Assembly (NCBI GenBank): GCA_963798455.1
Contig: CAWCTD010000003.1
Coordinates: 620,001 to 684,000, forward strand
DNA length: 64,000 nt
DNA from: CAWCTD01 sp963798455
GTDB taxonomy: Bacteria; Acidobacteriota; Terriglobia; Bryobacterales; Bryobacteraceae
Reading direction: 5' to 3'
Shown: in pieces, positions 38,969 through 48,529 of the stretch
How the letters are laid out: every line of letters starts with the position of its first letter
Position numbering within the stretch: position 1 is the stretch's first letter
Notes under the pieces: generated by a model
What the model saw: only the letters and a program-made list of their open reading frames with translations
Database searches by the model: none
What the model was told of the DNA's origin: nothing
Position numbers and translations under genes: made by a program

Positions 38969-41617
38969 CTATTCGGAGCGAAGGGCTTCCAGCGGGTCCA
39001 CTCGCGACGCTCGCCTGGCGGGCAGATAGCCGGCCAGCGCGGCAACAGCGACCAGAAGGGCAAGCACCGCCGCAAACGTTACCGGGTCCGAGTAGTTCAC
39101 GCCAAAGAGCAGCCCTTGAAGCGCACGCATCGTCATCCACGAGGCCGGCAAGCCCACCGTCATTCCAACGAGGGTTACCTTGACGGTCTGCATAAGAACG
39201 CGCGCTTGCACGTCCCCCGCCGAGGCTCCGAGGGCCATCCGGATGCCGATCTCCTGCTTTCGCTGGCTCACCGAATAGGAGATGACTCCGTATATTCCGA
39301 GCGAGGCGAGAAGCAGCGCGAAAGCGGCAAATCCGCTGAGCAGCAGCACCACGGAACGCCGGGCGAAAACCGTCTGGTCCACCAGTTGCGGCATCGTCCG
39401 AAATTCGGTCGCAGGCAGGTTCGGATCGATGTCTTTCAGAGCCGCGCGCACCCGGGGCGCGAGATCCGCAAGCGGACGCGAGCTTCTTACCACAAGGTCA
39501 ACCGACATGTAGCTGCGTGTCTGCCTGATTGGGATGTACATCTCCTCGCCGGAGTCCTGCTCGGGCCCAAAGTACCGCACGCCCCCGACGACCCCCACGA
39601 CTCGCCGCTCCTCGCCGGACGCAGTGATGACCCGGCCGAGCGGGTCCTCGCCCGGCCAGAGCGTGCGCGCCAGCGTTTCGTTCACCATGACGACCGGCTC
39701 GCTTGCCGCGTTGTCGCCTGGCGTAAAGTCACGGCCGGACCGCAGCGAGATTCGCATGGTCTCCAGATAGCCGTCGCTGACGACACGGACGAACGGCACC
39801 GGACGCTGATCTCGTGCATAGACCTGTCCTTTGGCGGAGATCATCCACCTCCGCCAGCCGTAGTTCCGGCCCAGAGGAAGCGCGTCGGTAAGTCCCGCAG
39901 CGTCGATGCCGGACGCGGAACGCACGCCACGAAGGATGTCGTCAAAGTACGCGTTCTTAAGCGCCGGGGTCGGATATGCCCTGCCTGGATCCACTCGCAG
40001 CGCTATGACGTTGCCGGCCTGAAATCCCAGATCCACATCGAGGACGCGCATCAGACTCCGTATCAGCAAGCCCGCGCCGGTGAGCAGAAGACATGCCAGC
40101 GCAATCTCGCAAACGACGAGCGAGCCGCGCGTCCAGCCACGGCCGGGGCCGCCGGTCGAACCGCGGCTGCTCTCTTTGATGGCGCTGTGAGGCGCCAGCG
40201 CGGACACTTGCAGCGCCGGCATCAGTCCAAAGAAGATGCCGGTGAGGGCCGCGGCCGACAGTGCAAAAGCCAACGTCCCCGCGTCGATCCGAACCTGCCG
40301 GAGAAGCGGAATAGAGGTTCCTTCAAGACGGGCAAGCAACGTTGTTCCGCCAGCCGCCAGCGCCACCCCCAGCACCGAGCCTCCGCTGGAAAGCGTCAAG
40401 CTCTCAATCAGCATCTGCTGGATCAAACGCCGCCGGCTCGCGCCCAAGGCGGCCCGGATGGCCAGTTCCTTCCGCCGTGCCGAGGCGCGCGCCAGGAGCA
40501 GGTTGGAGAGGTTCGCGCACACGATCAGCATTACGAAACCCACCGCGCCGGCGAGCACCAACACAGCGGAGCGGAGTCCCCCGCTCACATGGTCCCGGAG
40601 GGGGCTGATCTTCGGTCGAAACGCGTTTCGGCCGGGCGCCGAACGGATGCGCTCGCCGATCACGCTCGCTTCGGCCTGCGCTGTCTTGAGGCTCACCCCG
40701 GGCTTCAGGCGTCCAATGAGGGCCAGCGTGTTTCCCTGGCGGTTTGTTTCCGGGCTCAGGGGAAACGGCAAGAACAGATCGATGCGGCTTCCGGGGGCGA
40801 ACACACTGGCGAAATCGAAGGACTCAGGCAGCACGCCGACTACCATCACCGGCGCGCCATCCAGCAAGATTGGGCGGCCGACCACGCCCGGGTCCGACGC
40901 GAAGCGCCTTTCCCAGAGACGGTGGCTCAGCAGCGCAGTCTTCGGTGCGTTCCACCTGCATGCTTCCGGCGTGAAGAGTCTCCCGAGTTGCGGCTGAATG
41001 CCAAGCAATGGAAGGAAGTCCTCCGATATCGGGACGCCGGTCAGGCGTTCCGGCTCGCCCGCGCCGGCGAGCCTGATATCGCCCGCGCCGTAGAAGGGGG
41101 AGTAGGCGGCCACGCCTGCGAACGATTGACTCTGCGCCCGGAGATCCTGGAGGTTCACTACCTGAACGGTCTGCGAGGAAAGATTTGCATTTTCGCCGTT
41201 CGCAATCCACACAAGATGAGCGGGATCCTTGAAGGGCAAAGGACGAAGCAGAAGAGCGTTGAAGACACTGAAGACCGTCGAGCTGGCGCCGACGCCGAGC
41301 CCGACGATCAGAATGGCGAACGTGGCCAGGCCCGCGTCCCGCCGCAGCGTCCGGAAACAGTAGCGAAGATCCTGCAGGATCGCGTCCACTGCCGGCAGGC
41401 CGCGGCTGTCCCGGTGCAACTCTCTGGCCTGTTCCATGCCGCCGAGGCTGACCAGCGCATTCCGGCGGGCCTCCTGCGACAGCATGCCCCGGCGCATGTT
41501 GTCTTGGGTCGCCAGGTAAAGGTGAGCGGAGAGCTCCGCGTCGAAATCTTCGTCTCTCTCCCGCTGCCGGAAGAACGAGCGGAAGCGAGCCAGCAGCTCC
41601 CGGGCTGGATCGATCAC
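38969..41617 (-). CDS. ADOP family ABC transporter permease (MacB/FtsX-like)
   Basis: 882 residues. N-terminal cytoplasmic region with ELLARFRSFFRQRERDEDFD and HLYLATQDNMRRGM, then two copies of the MacB-periplasmic-core/FtsX unit: LRDAGLATFAILIVGLGVG-type first helix, periplasmic domain, and RKELAIRAALGASRRRLIQQ; later a second set ending QKQEIGIRMALGASAGDVQ and YLPARRASRVDPLEALRSE. This is the 'acidobacterial duplicated orphan permease' layout, without an ATPase gene beside it. The start is taken as GTG 41617, which overlaps the PadR stop (GTGA). Probably regulated by PadR. Export substrate unknown. Confidence 0.92.
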   Translation of the reverse strand: MIDPARELLARFRSFFRQRERDEDFDAELSAHLYLATQDNMRRGMLSQEARRNALVSLGGMEQARELHRDSRGLPAVDAILQDLRYCFRTLRRDAGLATFAILIVGLGVGASSTVFSVFNALLLRPLPFKDPAHLVWIANGENANLSSQTVQVVNLQDLRAQSQSFAGVAAYSPFYGAGDIRLAGAGEPERLTGVPISEDFLPLLGIQPQLGRLFTPEACRWNAPKTALLSHRLWERRFASDPGVVGRPILLDGAPVMVVGVLPESFDFASVFAPGSRIDLFLPFPLSPETNRQGNTLALIGRLKPGVSLKTAQAEASVIGERIRSAPGRNAFRPKISPLRDHVSGGLRSAVLVLAGAVGFVMLIVCANLSNLLLARASARRKELAIRAALGASRRRLIQQMLIESLTLSSGGSVLGVALAAGGTTLLARLEGTSIPLLRQVRIDAGTLAFALSAAALTGIFFGLMPALQVSALAPHSAIKESSRGSTGGPGRGWTRGSLVVCEIALACLLLTGAGLLIRSLMRVLDVDLGFQAGNVIALRVDPGRAYPTPALKNAYFDDILRGVRSASGIDAAGLTDALPLGRNYGWRRWMISAKGQVYARDQRPVPFVRVVSDGYLETMRISLRSGRDFTPGDNAASEPVVMVNETLARTLWPGEDPLGRVITASGEERRVVGVVGGVRYFGPEQDSGEEMYIPIRQTRSYMSVDLVVRSSRPLADLAPRVRAALKDIDPNLPATEFRTMPQLVDQTVFARRSVVLLLSGFAAFALLLASLGIYGVISYSVSQRKQEIGIRMALGASAGDVQARVLMQTVKVTLVGMTVGLPASWMTMRALQGLLFGVNYSDPVTFAAVLALLVAVAALAGYLPARRASRVDPLEALRSE

Positions 41618-41964
41618 GTTGGGTCCTCCCCGGCGGCCGCAAGCACCCGGCCCATCACGTCCGCCAGCCGCCGCCAATGCTCAGACTCGGCCACGAGCTG
41701 TCTTAAGCCTCTCTTGGTGATCGAGTAGAACTTGGCCTTCCGGTTGTTCGCGGAGGTTCCCCACCCGGCTCGAATCCACCCGCGCTGCTGCAGGCGCACC
41801 AGTGAAGCGTAAATCGTCCCCTGGTTCAGCAAGACCTGGTTGCCGCTGGTCTGCTCGATGCGCCTGGCGATCCCGTAGCCATGGAGGGGACCCATGGCCG
41901 AAAGCGTCTGGAGAACCATCACGTCCAGGGTGCCCTGCATCAGATCCAGCTTCTTCTCCGTCAT
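41614..41964 (-). CDS. PadR family transcriptional regulator
   Basis: 116 residues starting MTEKKLDLMQGTLDVMVLQTL. The winged-helix core GPLHGYGIARRIEQTS, LNQGTIYASLVRLQQRGWI and KAKFYSITKRGLRQL is the standard PadR signature. In Acidobacteria such regulators commonly precede ADOP permease genes, as here with a GTGA overlap, and are presumed to control them. The start at 41964 follows TGGTC...; an in-frame extension to 42018 exists but the family begins near the chosen Met. The gene is 64 bases downstream of the third uvrA fragment's stop codon. Confidence 0.93.
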   Translation of the reverse strand: MTEKKLDLMQGTLDVMVLQTLSAMGPLHGYGIARRIEQTSGNQVLLNQGTIYASLVRLQQRGWIRAGWGTSANNRKAKFYSITKRGLRQLVAESEHWRRLADVMGRVLAAAGEDPT

Positions 41965-42027
41965 GGTCTTCCTGTGGTGCTCCCACAGAAGTATGGCACG
42001 CTTCGTGTGGGGATGCAACAGGGAGGT

Positions 42028-42198
42028 CTACGCTGCGGGCCTTCCCTGGCCTTCGGCGTAGATGGTGTCGAAGGCGAGAGAGGACTTGCCGGAGCCGCTC
42101 AGGCCGGTGACCACGGTGAAGGTGTTGCGGGGGATTTCGACGCTGATGTTCTTCAGGTTATGAACGCGCGCCCCGTGAACGCTGATGCGGTCCAGCAT
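42028..42198 (-). pseudogene. Truncated uvrA 5' copy (copy 4, 56 codons)
   Basis: Encodes MLDRISVHGARVHNLKNI... through GLSGSGKSSLAFDTIYAEGQ and then GRPAA and a stop at 42028. From 42045 to about 42350 the DNA, including some 150 bases upstream of the ATG, closely matches 31883-32181 at intact uvrA. This upstream match, and the neighbouring suf operon, suggest that this was once the native left end of uvrA. Confidence 0.9.
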
Positions 42199-42386
42199 GG
42201 TGAGGTCCGGCGAGCCCAGGCCAATATTTCATTGTCCCGCGCAGCGGGGGAGGCGGGCAACGGCTGAGAGCCTCTCCCGGAACCCATTGAAAGCAGGCGG
42301 TTTGCGCGAAATTGGCTTTGATTGGCAAAGACACGTCGCCGTACACCGGCCGAAGCGCACCCTTTCCGCTTCCACAAGCGGCTGGC
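42199..42386. promoter_or_regulatory. Duplicated uvrA leader region
   Basis: Bases 42199 to about 42350 match the uvrA leader at 32036-32181, including CCAATATTTCATTGTCCCGC and GAAATTGGCTTTGAT. By homology it may carry uvrA promoter activity directed toward the PadR gene; no -35/-10 pair or LexA box could be named with confidence. Confidence 0.4.
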
Positions 42387-42872
42387 TTAGGCGGCGGGGG
42401 GTAGGGAATCGGCGGGCTCCACCGACACCAGTTCCTGGAGCCAGGAGGACATCTCCTGCTCCTTTCTCAGCAAGTCCTTCAGCGTGGTCCGGGCCAGCAC
42501 ATCGTCGACGGCCGTCTGGATGCTGCGCCACAGGGACCGGATGGCGCAGTCCGTCGAGTGGGTACACAGACGCACGCGGCCTCTGTGGCTCTGGCAGAAC
42601 TCGTCTTCGTAAATGCGCCCGCCGAGCAGGCCCAGCACTTCGCGAACGCCGATCTGGCCGGGAGGCAACGCCAGCGAGTAGCCGCCGATCTGCCCGCGGA
42701 CGCTCTTCAGGAAGCCGCCCTGGCGCAGGATCTGGAGGAGTTTCGCCGCGTGGTGAACGGATATGCCTTCGCGCTTGCTTACCTCGGGAATGGTCAGACT
42801 CGATTCGGGCCATCCCTTGCCTACCTGGAGCAGGCAGCGCAAGCCGTATTCTTCATGGGCGGTGAGTTTCAT
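42387..42872 (-). CDS. Rrf2 family transcriptional regulator of the suf operon
   Basis: 161 residues starting MKLTAHEEYGLRCLLQV. Winged-helix recognition part VSKREGISVHHAAKLLQILRQGGFLKSVRG, followed by three Cys residues (C93, C103, C109) in DEFCQSHRG and LCTHSTDCAIRSLW, the usual ligands for a [2Fe-2S] cluster as in IscR. It likely senses cluster supply and controls the suf operon. It is the last gene of that operon, overlapping sufT by four bases; the regulator is more often first. A longer frame to 43061 overlaps sufT wholly and is rejected. Confidence 0.92.
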   Translation of the reverse strand: MKLTAHEEYGLRCLLQVGKGWPESSLTIPEVSKREGISVHHAAKLLQILRQGGFLKSVRGQIGGYSLALPPGQIGVREVLGLLGGRIYEDEFCQSHRGRVRLCTHSTDCAIRSLWRSIQTAVDDVLARTTLKDLLRKEQEMSSWLQELVSVEPADSLPPAA

Positions 42873-43234
42873 CGCTTGAACCTCGCAAACGTGGACGGTT
42901 GATCCTCGGGGTCGAGCCCCAGGCTGAGCCGCGCCCCCTCCGACATCATGCCGCGGTCCCAAGGCGGGTCGAAGGTCAGCTCGACCTCGGCGCTGGCGAC
43001 ACCTTCCACCGCGCTCACCCTCGATTTCACCTGGGTCGGCAGCGAGCCTGCCACGGGGCAATTGGGGGCCGTCAGAGTCATCAGGATGTCCACCTTGCCT
43101 GACGGGTCCAGGGCCAGCTTGTAGATCAGGCCCAGGTCATAAATGTTGACGGGAATCTCCGGATCGAAGCACTGGCGCAGTGCGCGGATGACCCGCTTCT
43201 CCAGGCTCGGTGTGTCCTGTGTGGTTTCAGCCAC
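42869..43234 (-). CDS. sufT: SufT, MIP18/DUF59 family iron-sulfur assembly protein
   Basis: 121 residues. The DUF59 core FDPEIPVNIYDLGLIYKL, LTAPNCPVAGSLPTQVKSRV with the conserved Cys, and VELTFDPPWDRGMMSEGARL match SufT, an auxiliary protein for Fe-S cluster maturation. It overlaps sufU upstream by eight bases and the Rrf2 gene downstream by four, so it belongs to the suf operon. Start ATG 43234 fits the family's N-terminus. Confidence 0.94.
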   Translation of the reverse strand: MAETTQDTPSLEKRVIRALRQCFDPEIPVNIYDLGLIYKLALDPSGKVDILMTLTAPNCPVAGSLPTQVKSRVSAVEGVASAEVELTFDPPWDRGMMSEGARLSLGLDPEDQPSTFARFKR

Positions 43235-43691
43235 CGCTTTGCTCCGTGCTCACCGGCTCCTTCATTTGCTCTAAGGCGGCCTTGAGCGTGTGCCAAACGA
43301 GGGTGGCGCACTTGACCCGCACCGGGAATTCGGAGACCCCGGCGAACACCTTCAGCTTGCCCAGTTCAGGGGCCGCGCCCTGCTGATGGCCGTGCCCGGT
43401 GACCAAGTCGTGAAAGCGGCTGAACAGAGCCTCGGCTTCCTGACGCGTCTTGCCCCGCAGCACCTCCGTGAGCAGGGAGGCCGACGCGGTCGAGATGGCG
43501 CACCCGTTGCCTTGGAAGCTGATGTCCTTGACCTTGCCGCCTTCGAGCTTCACGAAGAGCGTGACGTGGTCGCCGCACAGCGGGTTATATCCCTCCGCGC
43601 TCAGGTCCGCGCCTTCGATCACCCGGCAGTTGCGGGGACTCTTGCTGTGATCCACGATCAACTGCTGGTAGAGCTCCCGCACGTCCGGCAT
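43227..43691 (-). CDS. sufU: SufU, sulfur-transfer/scaffold protein
   Basis: 154 residues. Zinc/sulfur-handling residues are all present: NPLCGD (C39, D41), GNGCAIS (C64) and RVKCATL (C128). SufU takes the persulfide from SufS and passes sulfur to the SufBCD scaffold. The 18-21 residue insertion (about 100-118, GHGHQQGAAPELGKLKVF) between C64 and C128 is typical of SufU against IscU. The gene abuts sufS, overlapping by one base. Confidence 0.95.
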   Translation of the reverse strand: MPDVRELYQQLIVDHSKSPRNCRVIEGADLSAEGYNPLCGDHVTLFVKLEGGKVKDISFQGNGCAISTASASLLTEVLRGKTRQEAEALFSRFHDLVTGHGHQQGAAPELGKLKVFAGVSEFPVRVKCATLVWHTLKAALEQMKEPVSTEQSGG

Positions 43692-44923
43692 CAGCCGAGA
43701 ATCTCCTTCACCTTGAGGATGCCGCGCACCAGTGCGTCCACTTCCTCTCGGGTATTGTACATGGCGAACGAGGCCCGCGCCGTGGCCGGCACCCCGAAGC
43801 GAGCCATCACGGGCTGCGCACAGTGGTGGCCGGCGCGGATGGCAATCCCCTCCTGGTCCAGAATCGTGCCGATGTCGTGGGGGTGGATGCCGTCCATGAC
43901 AAAGGACAGCACGCCCGCCTTGTGGCGCGCCGTGCCGAGGATCTTCAAGCCTCGGATCTCGGAAACCGCGGCCGTGGCGTAGTCGAGCAATTCGATCTCG
44001 TGCGCCGCGATGTTCTCGAGCCCCATGGTCTCCACGTAGTCAAGTGCCGCGCCCAAGCCGATCGTCCCAGCGATGTTGGGCGTGCCAGCCTCAAACCTGT
44101 GGGGAGGAGTGTCGTACTCGGTCCTCTCGAAAGTGACCGAACGGATCATGTCGCCGCCACCCTGGTACGGCGGCATGGCATCCAGCCAGGCGGCCTTGCC
44201 GTAGAGCACGCCGATGCCGGTCGGCCCGTACACCTTGTGTCCGGAGAAAGCGTAGAAGTCGCAGTCCATCTCGTCCACGTCCACCCGCATGTGCGGCGTG
44301 GCCTGAGCACCATCCACGAGCACCGGAACCTTTTGAGCGTGAGCCATGGCCACAAGCTCGCGGACGGGATTGACGGTGCCGAGCGCGTTGGAAACGTGCG
44401 TGAGCGCGACGAAGCGCGTGCGAGGCCCGAGCAGCCGCTGGAACTCCTCGAGGATCAGCTCGCCGCGGTCGTCTATCGGGGCCACGCGCAGGCGGGCGCC
44501 CTTTTCTTCCGTTACCATCTGCCAGGGGACGATGTTGGAGTGGTGCTCCATGGCCGTGATCAGCACCTCGTCGCCCGCGGACAGCCGCGGTCTCACAAAA
44601 CTCTGCGCTACCAGGTTGATCCCCTCGGTGGCGCCCCGAACGAAGATGACTTCCCGCGGCTCCGCCGCATTCAGGAAATGCCGAGCCTTGAGGCGGGCGT
44701 GCTCATAGGCGTCCGTGGCGCGCTCGCTAAGAGAATGGACTCCGCGGTGAATGTTGGCGCAATCCCGGGTGTAGAAACTCAGGAGCGCGTCGATGACCGG
44801 CTGCGGCTTTTGGCTCGTGGCTGCGTTGTCGAGGTAGACCAGCGGCTTTCCGTGGATAACCTGCCTCAGGGCGGGGAAGTCCTCGCGGACCCGCTCGGCC
44901 AGGCTGGCGATAGCGGTTCTCAC
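43691..44923 (-). CDS. sufS: SufS, cysteine desulfurase (group II)
   Basis: 410 residues from GTG 44923. Pyridoxal-phosphate lysine K230 in SGHKVYGP, persulfide Cys C368 in AGHHCAQPVM, and VYLDNAATSQKP at the N-terminus identify the SufS/CsdA group. It removes sulfur from cysteine to feed SufU. The GTG start forms GTGA with the stop of sufD; a longer frame to 45133 is read-through of sufD in another frame. Cytoplasmic. Confidence 0.96.
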   Translation of the reverse strand: MRTAIASLAERVREDFPALRQVIHGKPLVYLDNAATSQKPQPVIDALLSFYTRDCANIHRGVHSLSERATDAYEHARLKARHFLNAAEPREVIFVRGATEGINLVAQSFVRPRLSAGDEVLITAMEHHSNIVPWQMVTEEKGARLRVAPIDDRGELILEEFQRLLGPRTRFVALTHVSNALGTVNPVRELVAMAHAQKVPVLVDGAQATPHMRVDVDEMDCDFYAFSGHKVYGPTGIGVLYGKAAWLDAMPPYQGGGDMIRSVTFERTEYDTPPHRFEAGTPNIAGTIGLGAALDYVETMGLENIAAHEIELLDYATAAVSEIRGLKILGTARHKAGVLSFVMDGIHPHDIGTILDQEGIAIRAGHHCAQPVMARFGVPATARASFAMYNTREEVDALVRGILKVKEILG

Positions 44924-46212
44924 TGTAGGCCCCCTTCCCGGCTTCGCGAGAGGATGCGGTACAGCTCCTCCGCCAGCGGCGCGCGCACAGGCTCCCAACG
45001 CATCCGGTCGAGCAGCTCTCCCACGAACGCGTGGGTCAGCAGGTCGCGGGCCTGGGCTGCCGCGATGCCCCGCGACTGCATGTAGAACAGAGCCTCCTTG
45101 TCGAGCTGGCCGACAGTGGCTCCGTGCGTGCATCGAACGTCGTCGGCGAAAATCTCAAGCTGGGGCTTGGTGTTGATGACGGCGTCCCCCGAGAGCAGGA
45201 GATTTTTGTTGCTCTGGATCGCGTTGGTCTTCTGCGCGTCCTTGCGCACGATGATCTTGCCGTTGAAGACACCGGTGGCATGCCCGGCGAGAATGCCCTT
45301 GTACAGCTCGCGGCTGGTGCCGTGGGGCTTGGCGTGGTCGAGCAGGGAGTGATTGTCCACGTGCTGCCGCCCTGTAGCCGCAAAGAGACCGTTCAAGTAG
45401 CACTCGGCTCCCTGCTCGTCGAGCACGGAGTTCACGTCGTGGCGCGCCAGTGCGGCGCCCAGGGAGACGTTGTGAGAGTTCCACACGCTGCCGCGATCCT
45501 GGACCGCTTGGATGGTGGCCACGTGGAAGGCCTGCCGGCCCTCGCATTGCAGCTTGTAGTGGTCGAGAACGGCGTCTTCGCCCACCACGATCTCGGTGAC
45601 GGCGTTGGTGAAGTAGGTTTCGCCCTCGGGGCCGAGATAGGTCTCAATGACCGAAGCCTGGCTGCCTCGCCCGGCAAGCACGAGGGTGCGTGGGTGCGAC
45701 ACCGTGGGCCTTCCATCCGGCTCGGAAAGGAATACGAGGTGGACCGGCTTCTCCAGGACCGTGTTAGCGGCGATCTCGATGAGAGCCCCGTCCTCGACGA
45801 AGGCCGTGTTGAGCGCTACGAAAGCATGGCCGCCGAAGCTGGCGTATCGCCCAAGGTGCGCCTCCAGGGCCGTGCTTCCGTCTCGGAGCCGGTTCGCCAG
45901 GCTGCCCGCGCTCAGGCCGGCGGGCAGGCGATCCTGTGACGAGAGGTCCCGCGAAAAGCGGCCGTTCACGAAAACGAGCCGGACGTCGCAGCCAAGTTCG
46001 GCCAGAGGAGAACTCGTGCGGACTGGCGCCAACTCACCCGGCTCGAAGGCCGTCCTGGCGATCGGGCTGACATTGGTGTACTTCCAGTCTTCGTCGTGGG
46101 TGGTTGGGAAGCCCAGGGTAGAGAACCTGTCGAAGGCCTCCCGGCGCAAATTCCCCCACCAAGCCGGCTCTCCGGCGTGCAGCGCCAGCGCGAACTCTTT
46201 CAACTCGATCAT
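44920..46212 (-). CDS. sufD: SufD, Fe-S cluster scaffold component
   Basis: 430 residues. The beta-helix core with ERYASFGGHAFVALNTAF-type repeats and the C-terminal DDVRCTHGATVGQLDKEALFYMQSRGI motif, including the His that helps form the SufB-SufD cluster site, identify SufD. It overlaps sufC by four bases and sufS by four. The N-terminal helical domain (1-90) is diverged, as usual. Confidence 0.95.
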   Translation of the reverse strand: MIELKEFALALHAGEPAWWGNLRREAFDRFSTLGFPTTHDEDWKYTNVSPIARTAFEPGELAPVRTSSPLAELGCDVRLVFVNGRFSRDLSSQDRLPAGLSAGSLANRLRDGSTALEAHLGRYASFGGHAFVALNTAFVEDGALIEIAANTVLEKPVHLVFLSEPDGRPTVSHPRTLVLAGRGSQASVIETYLGPEGETYFTNAVTEIVVGEDAVLDHYKLQCEGRQAFHVATIQAVQDRGSVWNSHNVSLGAALARHDVNSVLDEQGAECYLNGLFAATGRQHVDNHSLLDHAKPHGTSRELYKGILAGHATGVFNGKIIVRKDAQKTNAIQSNKNLLLSGDAVINTKPQLEIFADDVRCTHGATVGQLDKEALFYMQSRGIAAAQARDLLTHAFVGELLDRMRWEPVRAPLAEELYRILSRSREGGLQ

Positions 46213-46973
46213 CGGACCAACTCGCTTACCGCCAGCTCATCCAGCTCGGTGTACCCCTTCTGTTCCAGTTCCAGTGCCAGGCTCTTGTCGCCGGATTTCA
46301 CAAGTCTGCCGCCGGCCATCACGTGCACATAGTCGGGCACGATGTAGTTCAACAACCGCTGGTAGTGCGTGACCACGACAAAGGAGCGCTCCGGGCGCCG
46401 CAGCGCGTTCACGCCGTTCGCCACCGCCTTGAGCGCGTCGATGTCCAGGCCCGAGTCGGTCTCGTCGAGGATGGCCAGCTTCGGCTCCAGAACGGCCAAC
46501 TGGAGGATCTCGTTGCGCTTCTTCTCTCCGCCGGAGAAGCCCACATTCACCGGACGGTTCAGCAGATCCTCCGGCATGTCGAGGGACTTCATCTTCTCCT
46601 TGACCAGATCCAGGAAGTCGAAGGCGTCGAGCTCTTCGATGCCGCGCTGCTTGCGGATGCTGTTCAAGGCGGCCCGGAGAAAGTACATGTTGCTGACCCC
46701 GGGGATTTCCACGGGGTATTGGAACGCCAGGAAGATGCCGGCTGCGGCACGCTCTTCCGGCTTCATGTCAAGCAGATCCCGATCCTCGTAAAGGACATGG
46801 CCTCCAGTGACCTGGTAGGTGTCGCGCCCGGCCAGAACCTGGGCCAGCGTGCTCTTGCCCGAACCGTTCGGCCCCATGATGGCGTGCACCTCGCCCGGCC
46901 GTACTTCGAGGTCAATGCCGTTCAGGATCTGTTTCTCGCCGATTCCGGCTTGTAGATTGGTGATGGTCAGCAT
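46209..46973 (-). CDS. sufC: SufC, Fe-S assembly ATPase
   Basis: 254 residues. Walker A GPNGSGKSTLAQ, signature FSGGEKKRNEILQ, Walker B LAILDETDSGLD with the SufC-specific Asp-Glu-Thr and the H-loop VVTHYQRLL. SufC is an ABC ATPase that drives conformational change of SufB-SufD. It starts six bases after the sufB stop and overlaps sufD by four bases. Confidence 0.97.
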   Translation of the reverse strand: MLTITNLQAGIGEKQILNGIDLEVRPGEVHAIMGPNGSGKSTLAQVLAGRDTYQVTGGHVLYEDRDLLDMKPEERAAAGIFLAFQYPVEIPGVSNMYFLRAALNSIRKQRGIEELDAFDFLDLVKEKMKSLDMPEDLLNRPVNVGFSGGEKKRNEILQLAVLEPKLAILDETDSGLDIDALKAVANGVNALRRPERSFVVVTHYQRLLNYIVPDYVHVMAGGRLVKSGDKSLALELEQKGYTELDELAVSELVR

Positions 46974-46978
46974 TCGTT

Positions 46979-48424
<1,446 letters not shown>

Positions 48425-48487
48425 TCAAGCTCCCAGTGGGGGGATTCCACCCCACCTGCTTAGATGGTACCTTAATCTGTACGATTC

Positions 48488-48501
48488 AGTCAAGATTGAC
48501 T
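48488..48501. promoter_or_regulatory. Candidate Rrf2 operator upstream of sufB
   Basis: AGTCAAGATTGACT is a perfect 14-base palindrome with 6-base arms, 64 bases before the sufB start. The minus-strand TTGACT could act as a -35 hexamer. GACT/AGTC arms recall IscR type 1 sites. Assignment rests only on position and symmetry. Confidence 0.4.
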
Positions 48502-48529
48502 TCATGCGCGATAATAGATTCTTCGACTC

